This document shows positions 32,819 through 41,342 of a stretch of 48,251 nt of DNA, piece after piece. The number at the start of each line of letters is the position of its first letter. Positions within the stretch are counted from its first letter, which is position 1. Both the position numbers and the translations under genes were made by a program. Source of the stretch: Rhodospirillaceae bacterium. Its GTDB lineage: Bacteria > Pseudomonadota > Alphaproteobacteria > Rhodospirillales > UBA2165. The stretch is taken from positions 1 through 48,251 of the forward strand of contig JABIHH010000030.1 of the NCBI GenBank assembly GCA_018649725.1. The letters are read 5' to 3'. The notes under the pieces were generated by a model, which saw only the letters and a program-made list of their open reading frames with translations, ran no database searches and was not told the origin of the DNA.

Positions 32819-34558
32819 ATGAACATTTATAAAATGATGATGGCCCCCGGTTTGAAAAAAGCACTTTGGCTGCTGCCAGTACTGTTGATCGGCGTAACGA
32901 CCGTCGACAGCGCGATCGCCAAAGAGAAGGTCAGCGTTCCGAGCCTTGGAGAAACGAAATTCGGCAATTACCTTGCCGGTCGTCATGCGCAGTTCGATTC
33001 GAACCCCCGATTTGCAATCGAATATTATAAATCAACGCTCAAAACCTCGCCTGACAACAAAGCCCTATTGCGGCGCATCACAACGCTTTTGGTGTCAGAA
33101 GGCTCGGTTGCCGAAGCCCAACAATACGCCAAGCGCCTGCTTAAACTATCGGGCGAAGAATCAAATGTATCGCGTCTCGTTTTAGCCCTTGCCGATATCA
33201 AAAAACAGAAATATGCCAAGGCGATGGCGCAAATTGAAAAGCTGCCGGAGGGTGGGATGAATGCCTTCTCAGTGCCAATGCTCAAGGCATGGCTTTTGGC
33301 CGGGCAAAAAAAATATGATGACGCGCTCAAAATACTCGATCAGAAAACCAAGAATAAAGGCCTGGAAGCACTTTTTGGCATTCATGGGGCCTTGATCAGT
33401 GAACTTGCAGGCCGCGATGAAGATGCCAAAGCGCGCTATATAAAGACAGCGGCATTACGCAAAAATGCAAATCTGCGGATTTCCATTTTGTTTGGCAATT
33501 TTTATGAGCGCATTGGCCAGCCTGAAAAAGCCAAAGAGATTTACGACCGCTATAAAAAACGCCGCCCCGCCACGACCATGTTGGATAGCGCTTATCGGCG
33601 CCTAACGACCGGCGATAAGCCCGGCCCTAACAACAAAACCGCGCGTGACGGTGTCGCTGAAGCGTTGTTTAGCTTAGGCTTTGCCATCCAAAATCAAAAT
33701 CCGTTTCAGACGGTTATTTTCTCACGCCTAGCGGTTTATCTCCGCCCGGGCTTTACCATTGCGAGCTTGCTCTTGGCTGAGAGCCTGGACGGCAATGATC
33801 GCCTGGAAGACGCCAATAAGGTTTATTTAAAAATCTCCACCGACCCGGCCTTTGCCTGGACCGCACGGCTGAGGATTGCCAGCAACCTTGATCGCTTGGG
33901 CGATACCGATGATGCGATCCGCGAGCTTAAAGCGATGTCGCTGGAAAATCAGACCCGTACCGACGCGTTAATCCGCATGGGCAACATCCAGCAACGTCAC
34001 AAACGCTATCGCGATTCGTCCAAATCTTATGATGAGGCCAAAGCCAGAATTCCTGAGTTGAAACCCCAGCATTGGCGATTGCTTTATTCCACCGGGATTT
34101 CTTATGAACGGCTGAAAGAATGGCCGAAGGCCGAGAAGAATTTTTTGAAAGCTTTGGAGTTACAGCCTGGTCAGCCGAATGTCTTAAACTATCTCGGCTA
34201 TTCCTGGGTCGAACAAGGCCTCCATCTCGACCGTGCCCAGGCTATGATCCGAACCGCCGTCAAGAAACGCCCAAGAGATGGCTATATCATCGACAGTCTG
34301 GGCTGGGTTCTCTACCGGCTCGGCAAAATGAAAGAAGCCGTCAAACAAATGGAACGCGCCGTCCAGCTGCGCCCCGAAGACCCCACCATCAATGACCATC
34401 TCGGCGATGTGTATTGGGCTGTCGGGCGCAAAAACGAGGCGACTTTTCAATGGAACCGCGCTTTGACGCTGGAGCCAGAGAAAGATCAAATTCCTAAGAT
34501 TAAGCTGAAATTAAAAGAAGGTCTGCCCAAGGACGCGAATAAACGCAAAGGGATTTAA
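32819..34558 (+). CDS. Exported TPR-repeat protein
   Basis: This 579-residue protein has a signal peptide or N-terminal anchor (MMMAPGLKKALWLLPVLLIG to about residue 34) and is otherwise an array of tetratricopeptide repeats. The best units are at the C-terminus: WPKAEKNFLKALELQPGQPN, then YIIDSLGWVLYRLGKMKEAV and INDHLGDVYWAVGRKNEATF. It probably scaffolds protein contacts on the periplasmic side. It lies 5 bp before the ispE start, so the two are co-transcribed; the functional reason is unknown. The start ATG is preceded by AAGG. Confidence 0.88.
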   Translation: MNIYKMMMAPGLKKALWLLPVLLIGVTTVDSAIAKEKVSVPSLGETKFGNYLAGRHAQFDSNPRFAIEYYKSTLKTSPDNKALLRRITTLLVSEGSVAEAQQYAKRLLKLSGEESNVSRLVLALADIKKQKYAKAMAQIEKLPEGGMNAFSVPMLKAWLLAGQKKYDDALKILDQKTKNKGLEALFGIHGALISELAGRDEDAKARYIKTAALRKNANLRISILFGNFYERIGQPEKAKEIYDRYKKRRPATTMLDSAYRRLTTGDKPGPNNKTARDGVAEALFSLGFAIQNQNPFQTVIFSRLAVYLRPGFTIASLLLAESLDGNDRLEDANKVYLKISTDPAFAWTARLRIASNLDRLGDTDDAIRELKAMSLENQTRTDALIRMGNIQQRHKRYRDSSKSYDEAKARIPELKPQHWRLLYSTGISYERLKEWPKAEKNFLKALELQPGQPNVLNYLGYSWVEQGLHLDRAQAMIRTAVKKRPRDGYIIDSLGWVLYRLGKMKEAVKQMERAVQLRPEDPTINDHLGDVYWAVGRKNEATFQWNRALTLEPEKDQIPKIKLKLKEGLPKDANKRKGI

Positions 34559-34563
34559 GAGCC

Positions 34564-35427
34564 TTGGCCTCCCGCATTTCCATTTTCGCGCCGGCAAAAA
34601 TCAACCTCTATCTCCATGTCACCGGCAAGCGCGCCGATGGCTTTCATCTGCTGGACAGCCTGATCACCTTTGCTGAAATCGGCGATCACCTATCGGCTTC
34701 ACCTTCTGATAAGCTCTCGCTCGCGATCGAGGGGCCTTTTTCTCCTGGCCTTTCAAGTGGACCCGATAATTTGGTGATCAAAGCAGCCCATTTGCTGGCA
34801 GAGTTCGCCGGGATCAACGCCAAAGCCACTCTCACGCTAACCAAAAACTTACCTGTCGCCTCTGGGATTGGTGGCGGCTCAGCAGATGCGGCGGCAACCC
34901 TTCATGCGCTGGCAGAACTTTGGGGCATCTCCCCTGCTCCATCGGACCTCATGTTGCTTGCGCAGCAATTGGGCGCCGATGTGCCGGTTTGTGTCAGCGG
35001 TTCTCCCAGTTTTATCAGCGGGATCGGTGAAGAGATCAATCCCGCACCTCTGCTGCCATCCTGTTGGCTGGTTTTGATCAATTCAAATGTCGCTGTTTCA
35101 ACACCTGACGTATTTCAGCAATTTAGCGGAAATTTTTCTGAGCCCCACCCGTTTGAAACATCGCCCGGCTCCTATGCAGACTTGATCGAATTGTTGACCG
35201 ACCGAAAGAATGATCTGACCCAACCTGCCATCACCGTTGCACCGATCATTGAGGCCGTGTTATCGGCGCTTGAAGAGACACCCGACCTGGGTCTCGCCCG
35301 CTTGTCGGGCAGTGGGGCCACCTGTTTTGGCTTGTTTGCGAACCAAACCACCGCCCAAAACGCCGCCCAAATCCTGGCACATGCCCATCCAGATTGGTGG
35401 GTTCAGGCGGCCGCTTTGCGGATATAA
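34564..35427 (+). CDS. ispE: 4-diphosphocytidyl-2-C-methyl-D-erythritol kinase
   Basis: This 287-residue GHMP kinase performs the fourth step of the MEP isoprenoid pathway, phosphorylating CDP-methylerythritol at the 2-hydroxyl. It shows PAKINLYLHVTGKRADGFHLLDS at the N-terminus with catalytic Lys12, the ATP loop LPVASGIGGGSADAAA (97-111, Asp108) and the C-terminal LSGSGATCFGLF. The start is TTG at 34564; no ATG or GTG lies ahead of the conserved ASRISIFAPAK. The gene follows the TPR gene after 5 bp. Confidence 0.96.
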   Translation: MASRISIFAPAKINLYLHVTGKRADGFHLLDSLITFAEIGDHLSASPSDKLSLAIEGPFSPGLSSGPDNLVIKAAHLLAEFAGINAKATLTLTKNLPVASGIGGGSADAAATLHALAELWGISPAPSDLMLLAQQLGADVPVCVSGSPSFISGIGEEINPAPLLPSCWLVLINSNVAVSTPDVFQQFSGNFSEPHPFETSPGSYADLIELLTDRKNDLTQPAITVAPIIEAVLSALEETPDLGLARLSGSGATCFGLFANQTTAQNAAQILAHAHPDWWVQAAALRI

Positions 35428-35545
35428 TTACAATTAAAAAATAATCCAAATTTTTGGCCCTGCCGCTCTTGCCTATTGAGACGAAGTTGCGTAGATTGCG
35501 CGCCACTCGAGAGGGCATTTATATGGCTTGCTCGGAACGATCTGT

Positions 35546-35622
35546 TGGGGCGTAGCCAAGTGGCCTAAGGCACCGGCTTTTGATGCCGGCATTCGGAGGT
35601 TCGAATCCTCCCGCCCCAGCCA
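35546..35622 (+). tRNA. trnQ: tRNA-Gln (anticodon TTG)
   Basis: The acceptor arm TGGGGCG pairs with CGCCCCA (35612-35618), then discriminator G and encoded CCA. The anticodon stem CCGGC/GCCGG holds the loop TTTTGAT, so the anticodon is TTG, reading CAA. The T arm GGAGG-TTCGAAT-CCTCC is intact, and the D arm AGCCAAGTGGCCTAAGGC is normal. Confidence 0.96.
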
Positions 35623-35646
35623 AACTTTCAAAGTATTCATCCGTCC

Positions 35647-35673
35647 GTCATCCCGGACTTGATCCCGGATCCA
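35647..35673. repeat. Dispersed alphaproteobacterial-type repeat
   Basis: TCATCCCGGACTTGATC followed by CCGGATCCA contains two direct ATCCCGGA units. I recall nearly identical elements scattered through many alphaproteobacterial genomes, often between genes as here after a tRNA. Only one copy was seen in this window. Confidence 0.6.
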
Positions 35674-35838
35674 GGCTTTTTTCGGCCAGTTATCTCGGCA
35701 ACAGCCTACCTCTTTCCCAGCCGCAATCTCGCCTCCTTCCCTTTCTGCAAAATTTGTTTTGCCGCGTGGTTCTTGTACTTAGGTGGTGCTGCGTTAAAAT
35801 AGACCAAATAGCATCTACCAAATTGGCGGCATCATTAT

Positions 35839-36855
35839 ATGAAAAACTGGGTCCTTGATCTTTTGAGCTGCCCACATTGCGAGGGTGATGTGGCGTTGGA
35901 AGTTGCGCCGACCAGCCGTGCCGAAGACGACATCCTTGAAGGCATACTATCCTGCCCAACTTGTGCCCGAGATTTTCCCATCACCAATGGCATTCCGCGT
36001 TTTGTCGAGCGCGATGAAGACTATGCGGAGAATTTTGGTTTCCAGTGGCAGAAATTTCGCGAAACTCAAATCGATCGCTTGGGCGGTCACACGCTGTCAG
36101 GATCAAGACTGCTGAGCGATACGCGCTGGCCAGCTGATTTTTTTAAAGGCAAAGTTATTTTGGATGCCGGTTGCGGAGCCGGACGGTTTGCTGATGAGCT
36201 GGCGCAACTGGGGGCCCGCGTTGTTGCTTGTGATCTCTCTGCTGCGGTTGATGCCTGCAAACAGACGATTGACGATCCCAAGGGCTATAGCACCGAGCGC
36301 GGCGAAGTTGCCGTCATCCAGGCCAATCTCCTGGCCCTACCTTTCAGGCAAGGGGTCTTCGATGCGGTTCATTGTGCCGGCGTTATTCAGCACACGCCGG
36401 ATCCGGCCAAGATCATGCGCGCTCTACCGCGACATTTAAAATCAGCCGGGCGGTTATTTTATAATTTCTATGAGATTGATCCAACGTCGAAATTCCAGGT
36501 AATCAAATATTTTCTTAGGCGCTGGACGCCGAAATGGAAGATGCAGAATTTGGTCGCCTTTAGTCAGTGGCTGTGTCGCTTATTGTTTATCCCATCCTGG
36601 ATCATGAGCCGCATACCGATTGTGCGGTTTTTCAATCGGTTTTTGCCGATCTGCTCGGTTCATCCCACCGACATGCCACTCGGTCAGCAATATAATATGA
36701 CGCTATTGGATACCGTGGATTGGTATGGCCCGCTGTATGAGATCCGCCAAGATCACCGCCAAGTTGCAGAATTGCTTCGCGCCGAGGGATTAGACCAGGT
36801 TGAAGCTGCGCCAGGTCTTGCTTGGGCTACCAAAGCCAATAACGAAATTGAGTGA
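35839..36855 (+). CDS. Zinc-ribbon class I SAM-dependent methyltransferase
   Basis: This 338-residue protein has an N-terminal Trm112-like zinc ribbon with Cys11, Cys14, Cys39 and Cys42 (LSCPHC and LSCPTC). A SAM-binding domain follows: motif I VILDAGCGAGRFADEL (106-121), the acidic residue in VVACDLSAA, and motif IV AVHCAGVIQHTPDP. A C-terminal segment has hydrophobic helices near residues 240-275. Such methyltransferases modify lipids, glycans or small molecules; the target here is unknown. It lies 6 bp before the decarboxylase-like gene and may be in one transcript with it and the PhyH gene. Confidence 0.85.
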   Translation: MKNWVLDLLSCPHCEGDVALEVAPTSRAEDDILEGILSCPTCARDFPITNGIPRFVERDEDYAENFGFQWQKFRETQIDRLGGHTLSGSRLLSDTRWPADFFKGKVILDAGCGAGRFADELAQLGARVVACDLSAAVDACKQTIDDPKGYSTERGEVAVIQANLLALPFRQGVFDAVHCAGVIQHTPDPAKIMRALPRHLKSAGRLFYNFYEIDPTSKFQVIKYFLRRWTPKWKMQNLVAFSQWLCRLLFIPSWIMSRIPIVRFFNRFLPICSVHPTDMPLGQQYNMTLLDTVDWYGPLYEIRQDHRQVAELLRAEGLDQVEAAPGLAWATKANNEIE

Positions 36856-36861
36856 CCTTAG

Positions 36862-37851
36862 ATGCCCGCTCTACCGGTAAAAATTGCAAGTGGTAATTAC
36901 GATCGTATTCAAGCCCTTAAATCCGGCGAGGTGACCTTGGAGGGGTGCGACGTTGAATATCTCAATCTGTCACCGCCCGAGACTTTCCAGCGGCTGTTTG
37001 ATCATCAGGAATTCGATATTGCGGAGATGTCGTTCAGCACTTACCTCTTGGCGCGCTCAAAATTTGACTGGCCCTATACCGCTGTGCCGGTTTTTCTGTC
37101 CCGTGTATTTCCGCATTGCTCGATCTATATTCGCACCGACCGAGGCATTGAGCGCCCGGAGGATTTATCAGGAAAAAAGATCGGCATCCCCAATTATCAT
37201 TTCACCCGTGGGCTCTGTGTACGGGGTATGCTGAGGGATGAATACGGCGTAAAAAATGAAGATATTAATTGGCTGACGGGTGGTATCGACACGCCCGGCG
37301 GTTTGACTTATATGCCGATGGAGCCGCCTGACAATATTAATATTCAAGCCATTCCCTCCCGTGAATCACTTGGCGATATGCTGGTAGAGGGTGAGATTGA
37401 CGGCATCATCACTTATCGCGACCCTCAAGTTTTTACTAAAAAAATGCCAAATATCGGCCGCTTGTTTCCTGATTTTCGCAGTGCCGAGCAGGCTTATTTT
37501 TCCAAGTCCGGCATTTTTCCGATCATGCATGTAATCGGCATTCGTGACGACCTCATCAATTCTCATCCCAAGTTTGCCGAAAATGTTGTCGCCGCTTTCG
37601 AAGCCGCCAAAGCGCTGGCCATGCCGCCCTTGACTGACCTAGATGCCCTGGCCGTAACCCTGCCCTGGCTGGTTGCCGAAGCCGAAGCGACCGTTGATCT
37701 TATGGGCGAGGATTTCTGGCCCTATGGTATTGAGAAAAACAAAAAAACCCTCGAAGCTCAAATTCGCTGGTCGTTCGAACAGGGAATTTCGACAGGAAAA
37801 TCCGGCGGAGCTTTTGAGATCGAGGACCTATTTGTCCCCTCATGCCTTTAA
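36862..37851 (+). CDS. 4,5-dihydroxyphthalate decarboxylase-like protein (periplasmic-binding fold)
   Basis: This 329-residue protein matches the Pht5 family by IASGNYDRIQALKSGEVTLEG, EFDIAEMSFSTYLLAR, VPVFLSRVFPHCSIYIRTD and the LSGKKIGIPNYHFTRGLCVRGML segment. The family has a type 2 binding-protein fold used for decarboxylating dihydroxyphthalate. There is no signal peptide, which supports an enzyme over a transporter part. Other phthalate genes are not seen nearby, so the true substrate may be a different aromatic or heteroaromatic carboxylate. It is close behind the methyltransferase gene, and a PhyH oxygenase gene follows. Confidence 0.78.
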   Translation: MPALPVKIASGNYDRIQALKSGEVTLEGCDVEYLNLSPPETFQRLFDHQEFDIAEMSFSTYLLARSKFDWPYTAVPVFLSRVFPHCSIYIRTDRGIERPEDLSGKKIGIPNYHFTRGLCVRGMLRDEYGVKNEDINWLTGGIDTPGGLTYMPMEPPDNINIQAIPSRESLGDMLVEGEIDGIITYRDPQVFTKKMPNIGRLFPDFRSAEQAYFSKSGIFPIMHVIGIRDDLINSHPKFAENVVAAFEAAKALAMPPLTDLDALAVTLPWLVAEAEATVDLMGEDFWPYGIEKNKKTLEAQIRWSFEQGISTGKSGGAFEIEDLFVPSCL

Positions 37852-37905
37852 CAGCTGGTCTATCTTGGGTAATATAGCATCATCAGCAATTGAGGATTAG
37901 GTTAA

Positions 37906-38712
37906 TTGAACCCCACATCATTGTCCCCCGAAATTATTCAGCAATGGCGTAAAGACGGCGCGGTCTGCCTGCGCGATGTTTTTGATCAGCCTTGGATCGA
38001 TTTGCTGGAGGCTGGCTTTGAGGCAGCTTTCAATAATCCGAGCAAACTTTCGAAGGATTACGCCAAGGCCGGTCAAGGGAGCTTTTACACTGATCACGGC
38101 ATGCACCGTCACATTGAGCAAATTCACGATTTTGTTCATAAATCTCCAGCTGCGAAGATTGGTGCCGCTTTAATGGCGGCTTCAAGAATAAATCTCATTG
38201 ATGACCATTTGTTGTTAAAAGAGCCCGGCACTGAAAACCCAACCTATTGGCATCAAGACCAGCCATATTTTAATTTCGCCGGAGAGGATTTTGTATCACT
38301 GTGGATTCCGATCGATCCAGCTGATGAGCAAAATGGCACCATGAGATTTGCCAAAGGGTCACATCTTTGGGGCAAGCAGTTTCATCCGGTTCGGATCGGG
38401 CTTGGCGAAATCGTCGATGAGGCGGAGGATTTTGACGGTCCCGCCCCAGACATTGATGCCAATTTGGATGAATATGATGTGCTGAGCTGGAATTTGTCGC
38501 CAGGTGATTGCCTGGCATTTCATGGCAAAATGCTGCACGCCGCTTATCCTAATTCTTCGAAGGATTCCCGCCGACGCGCCCTGGCCTTGCGACTAACCGG
38601 CAATGATATTGTGTGGCATGTTAGAAGCTACGCACCGACCGAAATCGAATTACCAGATTTAAAACCAGGTGGTCCGATTACCTGCGAAGAGTATCCGGCA
38701 ATTTGGCCCTAG
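37906..38712 (+). CDS. Phytanoyl-CoA dioxygenase (PhyH) family oxygenase
   Basis: This 268-residue Fe(II)/2-oxoglutarate oxygenase has the iron ligands His116 and Asp118 in YWHQDQPYF and His211 in FHGKMLHAAYPNSS. Arg222-224 supply the likely 2-oxoglutarate contact. It would hydroxylate a small molecule in the cytoplasm. The start is TTG at 37906, with GAGG 10 nt upstream; no ATG precedes the conserved IIQQWRKDGAVCLRDVF. It is third after the methyltransferase and decarboxylase-like genes and converges on tupA 4 bp away. The substrate is unknown. Confidence 0.87.
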   Translation: MNPTSLSPEIIQQWRKDGAVCLRDVFDQPWIDLLEAGFEAAFNNPSKLSKDYAKAGQGSFYTDHGMHRHIEQIHDFVHKSPAAKIGAALMAASRINLIDDHLLLKEPGTENPTYWHQDQPYFNFAGEDFVSLWIPIDPADEQNGTMRFAKGSHLWGKQFHPVRIGLGEIVDEAEDFDGPAPDIDANLDEYDVLSWNLSPGDCLAFHGKMLHAAYPNSSKDSRRRALALRLTGNDIVWHVRSYAPTEIELPDLKPGGPITCEEYPAIWP

Positions 38713-38716
38713 CCGC

Positions 38717-39553
38717 TTACCCGGCTGGCTTGACCTGCTTTGCATTCGAAAAAAACAGCTGTTGGCCGTTGATCTTGTAGCGGTCAATTGCCTCTTGCCC
38801 ATCGACCGAAATTAACCAATCGATAAAAGTTTGGCCATCTTTCGATTTGACATGGCTGTGCCTTTTTGGATTTACAAGCATGATGCCGTAAGGATTGAGT
38901 AGATTTTCATCACCCTCAAATAAAATCGCTAAGCTGGCTTTGTTCTTAAAGCTCAGCCAGGTTCCCCGATCAGACAGCGTATAAGCGTCTTTGGCCGAAG
39001 TTATATTCAAGGCGGCACCCATGCCCGCACCAATCTCCTGATACCACTTGCCAGATCCGAGCGAAGGATCAATGGATGCTGAACGCCAAAGTGCCCGCTC
39101 GCGCTTATGGGTGCCGGAATCATCGCCTCGGGAGATAAACAGGCTGCCGGTTTTGGCGATCTTGCCGAGCGAAGCGGCAACTCCCTTTACTGTACCTATT
39201 TTTGCTGGATCATTTTTGGGGCCGACGATGACAAAGTCATTATACATGACATCAAAGCGCTCGACGCCAAATCCTTCCTTCACGAAAACAAGCTCCGAAG
39301 GTTTGTGGTGGACAAAGAGAACATCTGCATCGCCGTTGCGCGCAATGCGAAGTGCTTGGCCTGTACCAACGGCGACAACCCGGACATCAATGCCGCTTTT
39401 CTTTTCAAAGACAGGCAGGATCTGATCAAACAGACCGGAATTCTGCGTCGAGGTGGTTGAAGCGACAGTGATAAAGCGATCGCCGGCGAGACCGTCACTG
39501 CTCAAGAGAGCGAAAAGAGAAAATACAGCAATTGAAATAATTTTTTTGGTCAC
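38717..39553 (-). CDS. tupA: Tungstate-type ABC transporter binding protein
   Basis: This 278-residue protein has a signal peptide ending in DGLAG and the TupA oxyanion pattern: VASTTSTQNSGLFDQILPVFEKKSG, VAVGTGQALRIARNGDADVLFVHHK and FISRGDDSGTHKRE. It binds tungstate, or possibly molybdate, in the periplasm. The start is GTG at 39553, with AGGA 7-9 nt upstream. No tupB or tupC permease or ATPase genes adjoin it, so it is an orphan in this window. It is divergent from a SulP anion transporter gene, with 171 bp between. Confidence 0.9.
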   Translation of the reverse strand: MTKKIISIAVFSLFALLSSDGLAGDRFITVASTTSTQNSGLFDQILPVFEKKSGIDVRVVAVGTGQALRIARNGDADVLFVHHKPSELVFVKEGFGVERFDVMYNDFVIVGPKNDPAKIGTVKGVAASLGKIAKTGSLFISRGDDSGTHKRERALWRSASIDPSLGSGKWYQEIGAGMGAALNITSAKDAYTLSDRGTWLSFKNKASLAILFEGDENLLNPYGIMLVNPKRHSHVKSKDGQTFIDWLISVDGQEAIDRYKINGQQLFFSNAKQVKPAG

Positions 39554-39618
39554 GTGAGTATCCTAAAGTTATAGGCGTCGGCACCATAATCAATCGCCCA
39601 GATTAGGCAAACCACTTT

Positions 39619-39640
39619 CTGGCACCAGCCTGGCACCAGA
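39619..39640. repeat. Direct repeat in the tupA-sulP divergent region
   Basis: CTGGCACCAGC is followed at once by CTGGCACCAGA. Each 10-bp core CTGGCACCAG is nearly self-complementary. Two adjacent sites in a divergent promoter region could bind a regulator cooperatively, for instance one sensing oxyanions. Inferred from position only. Confidence 0.45.
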
Positions 39641-39724
39641 GTGTGTAGAAAGGCATTGCATTGGATCTAATTTGCTTTAAGAAGGCCGCACTTTCCGAAC
39701 CGCCCGAAAAAGGATGTTATATCT

Positions 39725-41335
39725 GTGAACAAGCCTCAGCTTGCTGCGTTTGCTGCCCGACTTTCCAATGCCGATTGGAAGGACAATGAGCTACCGTCAT
39801 TAACACCGGGCCGTATCAAAACCGAAATTCTTTCTGGCCTGACGGTCGCCTTGGCCTTGGTGCCGGAAGCCGTCGCGTTCTCTTTCGTTGCCGGGGTTCA
39901 CCCGCTGGTTGGGCTTTATGCCGCTTTTATCGTCGGCTTTATTACAGCCATTATGGGCGGGCGGCGCGGTATGATATCGGGCGCCACCGGCGCCCTTGCC
40001 GTCGTTATGGTCGCCTTGGTCGCCAGCCATGGTGTCGAGTATCTTTTTGCCACCGTCGTGCTGATGGGCATATTGCAGGTTTTGGCTGGCATCTTCCGGC
40101 TTGGTAAATTCATTCGTCTGGTGCCCCATCCGGTTATGCTGGGCTTCGTCAACGGCCTGGCGATTGTTATTTTTCTGGCCCAGCTCAGCCAGTTTCAAAT
40201 TGCCGGACCGGGTGATGTCAAAGTCTGGATGACTGGCTGGCCGCTCGCCACCATGCTGGGATTGGTCGTCCTGACCATGTTTATCATTTGGGTCATGCCA
40301 AAAATCACCAGTATTATTCCAGCCCCCCTTGCCGGAATCGCAGTCGTCGCGGCCCTGGTTATTGGCTTTGGTATAGATGTGCCCCGGGTTGGTGATTTGG
40401 CCTCCATCAAGGGCGGTCTGCCGCTGTTTCATCTGCCATCGATTCCAATGAATTTTGAAACTTTAAGCATAATCTTCCCCTACGCCATCATACTTGCGGC
40501 CATCGGATTGATCGAAAGCCTGCTGACGCTCAATCTGGTCGGTGAAATTACCGGGCGGCGCGGAGGCGCCTCTCAGGAATGCATCGCTCAAGGCCTTGCC
40601 AATTCAGTCACTGGTTTTTTTGGCGGCATGGGCGGCTGCGCCATGATCGGCCAATCCATGATCAATGTGAAATCCGGCGGCAGAACCCGCCTCTCCGGCA
40701 TTTCCGCCGCGCTTTTCTTACTGGCTTTCATCCTCGTGGCGTCCAGCTTGATCGAACAAATTCCCCTGGCTGCTCTGGTCGGCGTGATGTTTATGGTCGT
40801 CATCGGCACCTTTGCCTGGCGAAGCCTGGTGATTTTGCGCCGCATTCCGCTAACCGATGCCTTGGTCATGGGACTGGTGACGGTGGTAACAGTGATGAGC
40901 GACCTTGCCATAGCAGTCGTCGTCGGCGTGATCGTTTCAGCCCTCGCCTATGCCTGGAATAACGCGACCCGTATTCACGCCTCAACGCAGGAAACCACGG
41001 ATGGAACTAAGATTTATCAGATTGAAGGGCCATTGTTCTTTGGCTCTATCGATGGTTTTTCAGAAATATTTAATCCCGCAGATGATCCCGATACCGTTGT
41101 GGTCGACTTTATGAACAGTCGCATCGTTGACCAATCCGCGCTGCAAGCTATCGAAGCCCTCGCCTCAAAATATGAAGATTTGGGCAAGACGTTGCAGCTC
41201 CGCCACCTCTCACGTGATTGCCATAATTTGCTTAAACGTGCCGGCCAGCTGGTTGAAGATTCAGCCGACGATCCGTATTACGGTATCGCGGTTGATTACC
41301 GGGTTAAAACCGGATCCCTTGGCGGCGGACATTAG
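39725..41335 (+). CDS. SulP family inorganic anion transporter with STAS domain
   Basis: This 536-residue membrane protein has the SulP signature [35 protein letters not shown] and [13 protein letters not shown] at the N-terminus. About 10-12 helices follow, and a C-terminal STAS domain (from about 430: [37 protein letters not shown]). SulP proteins move sulfate, bicarbonate or other anions, and the STAS domain controls activity. The start is GTG at 39725 with AAGGA about 10 nt upstream. It is divergent from tupA. Its convergent neighbour is the FAD monooxygenase, 7 bp away. Confidence 0.93.
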   Translation: MNKPQLAAFAARLSNADWKDNELPSLTPGRIKTEILSGLTVALALVPEAVAFSFVAGVHPLVGLYAAFIVGFITAIMGGRRGMISGATGALAVVMVALVASHGVEYLFATVVLMGILQVLAGIFRLGKFIRLVPHPVMLGFVNGLAIVIFLAQLSQFQIAGPGDVKVWMTGWPLATMLGLVVLTMFIIWVMPKITSIIPAPLAGIAVVAALVIGFGIDVPRVGDLASIKGGLPLFHLPSIPMNFETLSIIFPYAIILAAIGLIESLLTLNLVGEITGRRGGASQECIAQGLANSVTGFFGGMGGCAMIGQSMINVKSGGRTRLSGISAALFLLAFILVASSLIEQIPLAALVGVMFMVVIGTFAWRSLVILRRIPLTDALVMGLVTVVTVMSDLAIAVVVGVIVSALAYAWNNATRIHASTQETTDGTKIYQIEGPLFFGSIDGFSEIFNPADDPDTVVVDFMNSRIVDQSALQAIEALASKYEDLGKTLQLRHLSRDCHNLLKRAGQLVEDSADDPYYGIAVDYRVKTGSLGGGH

Positions 41336-41342
41336 ACTGGCA

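Noticed and set aside
36862..37851. ABC transporter nitrate/taurine-type binding protein
   Set aside because: The fold is shared, but there is no signal peptide or permease and the motifs match the dihydroxyphthalate decarboxylase family better.
39800..40432. Open frame of 210 codons on the minus strand
   Set aside because: It is antisense to the SulP transporter and its Gln/Asp/His-rich translation is a typical reverse shadow of membrane-protein codons.
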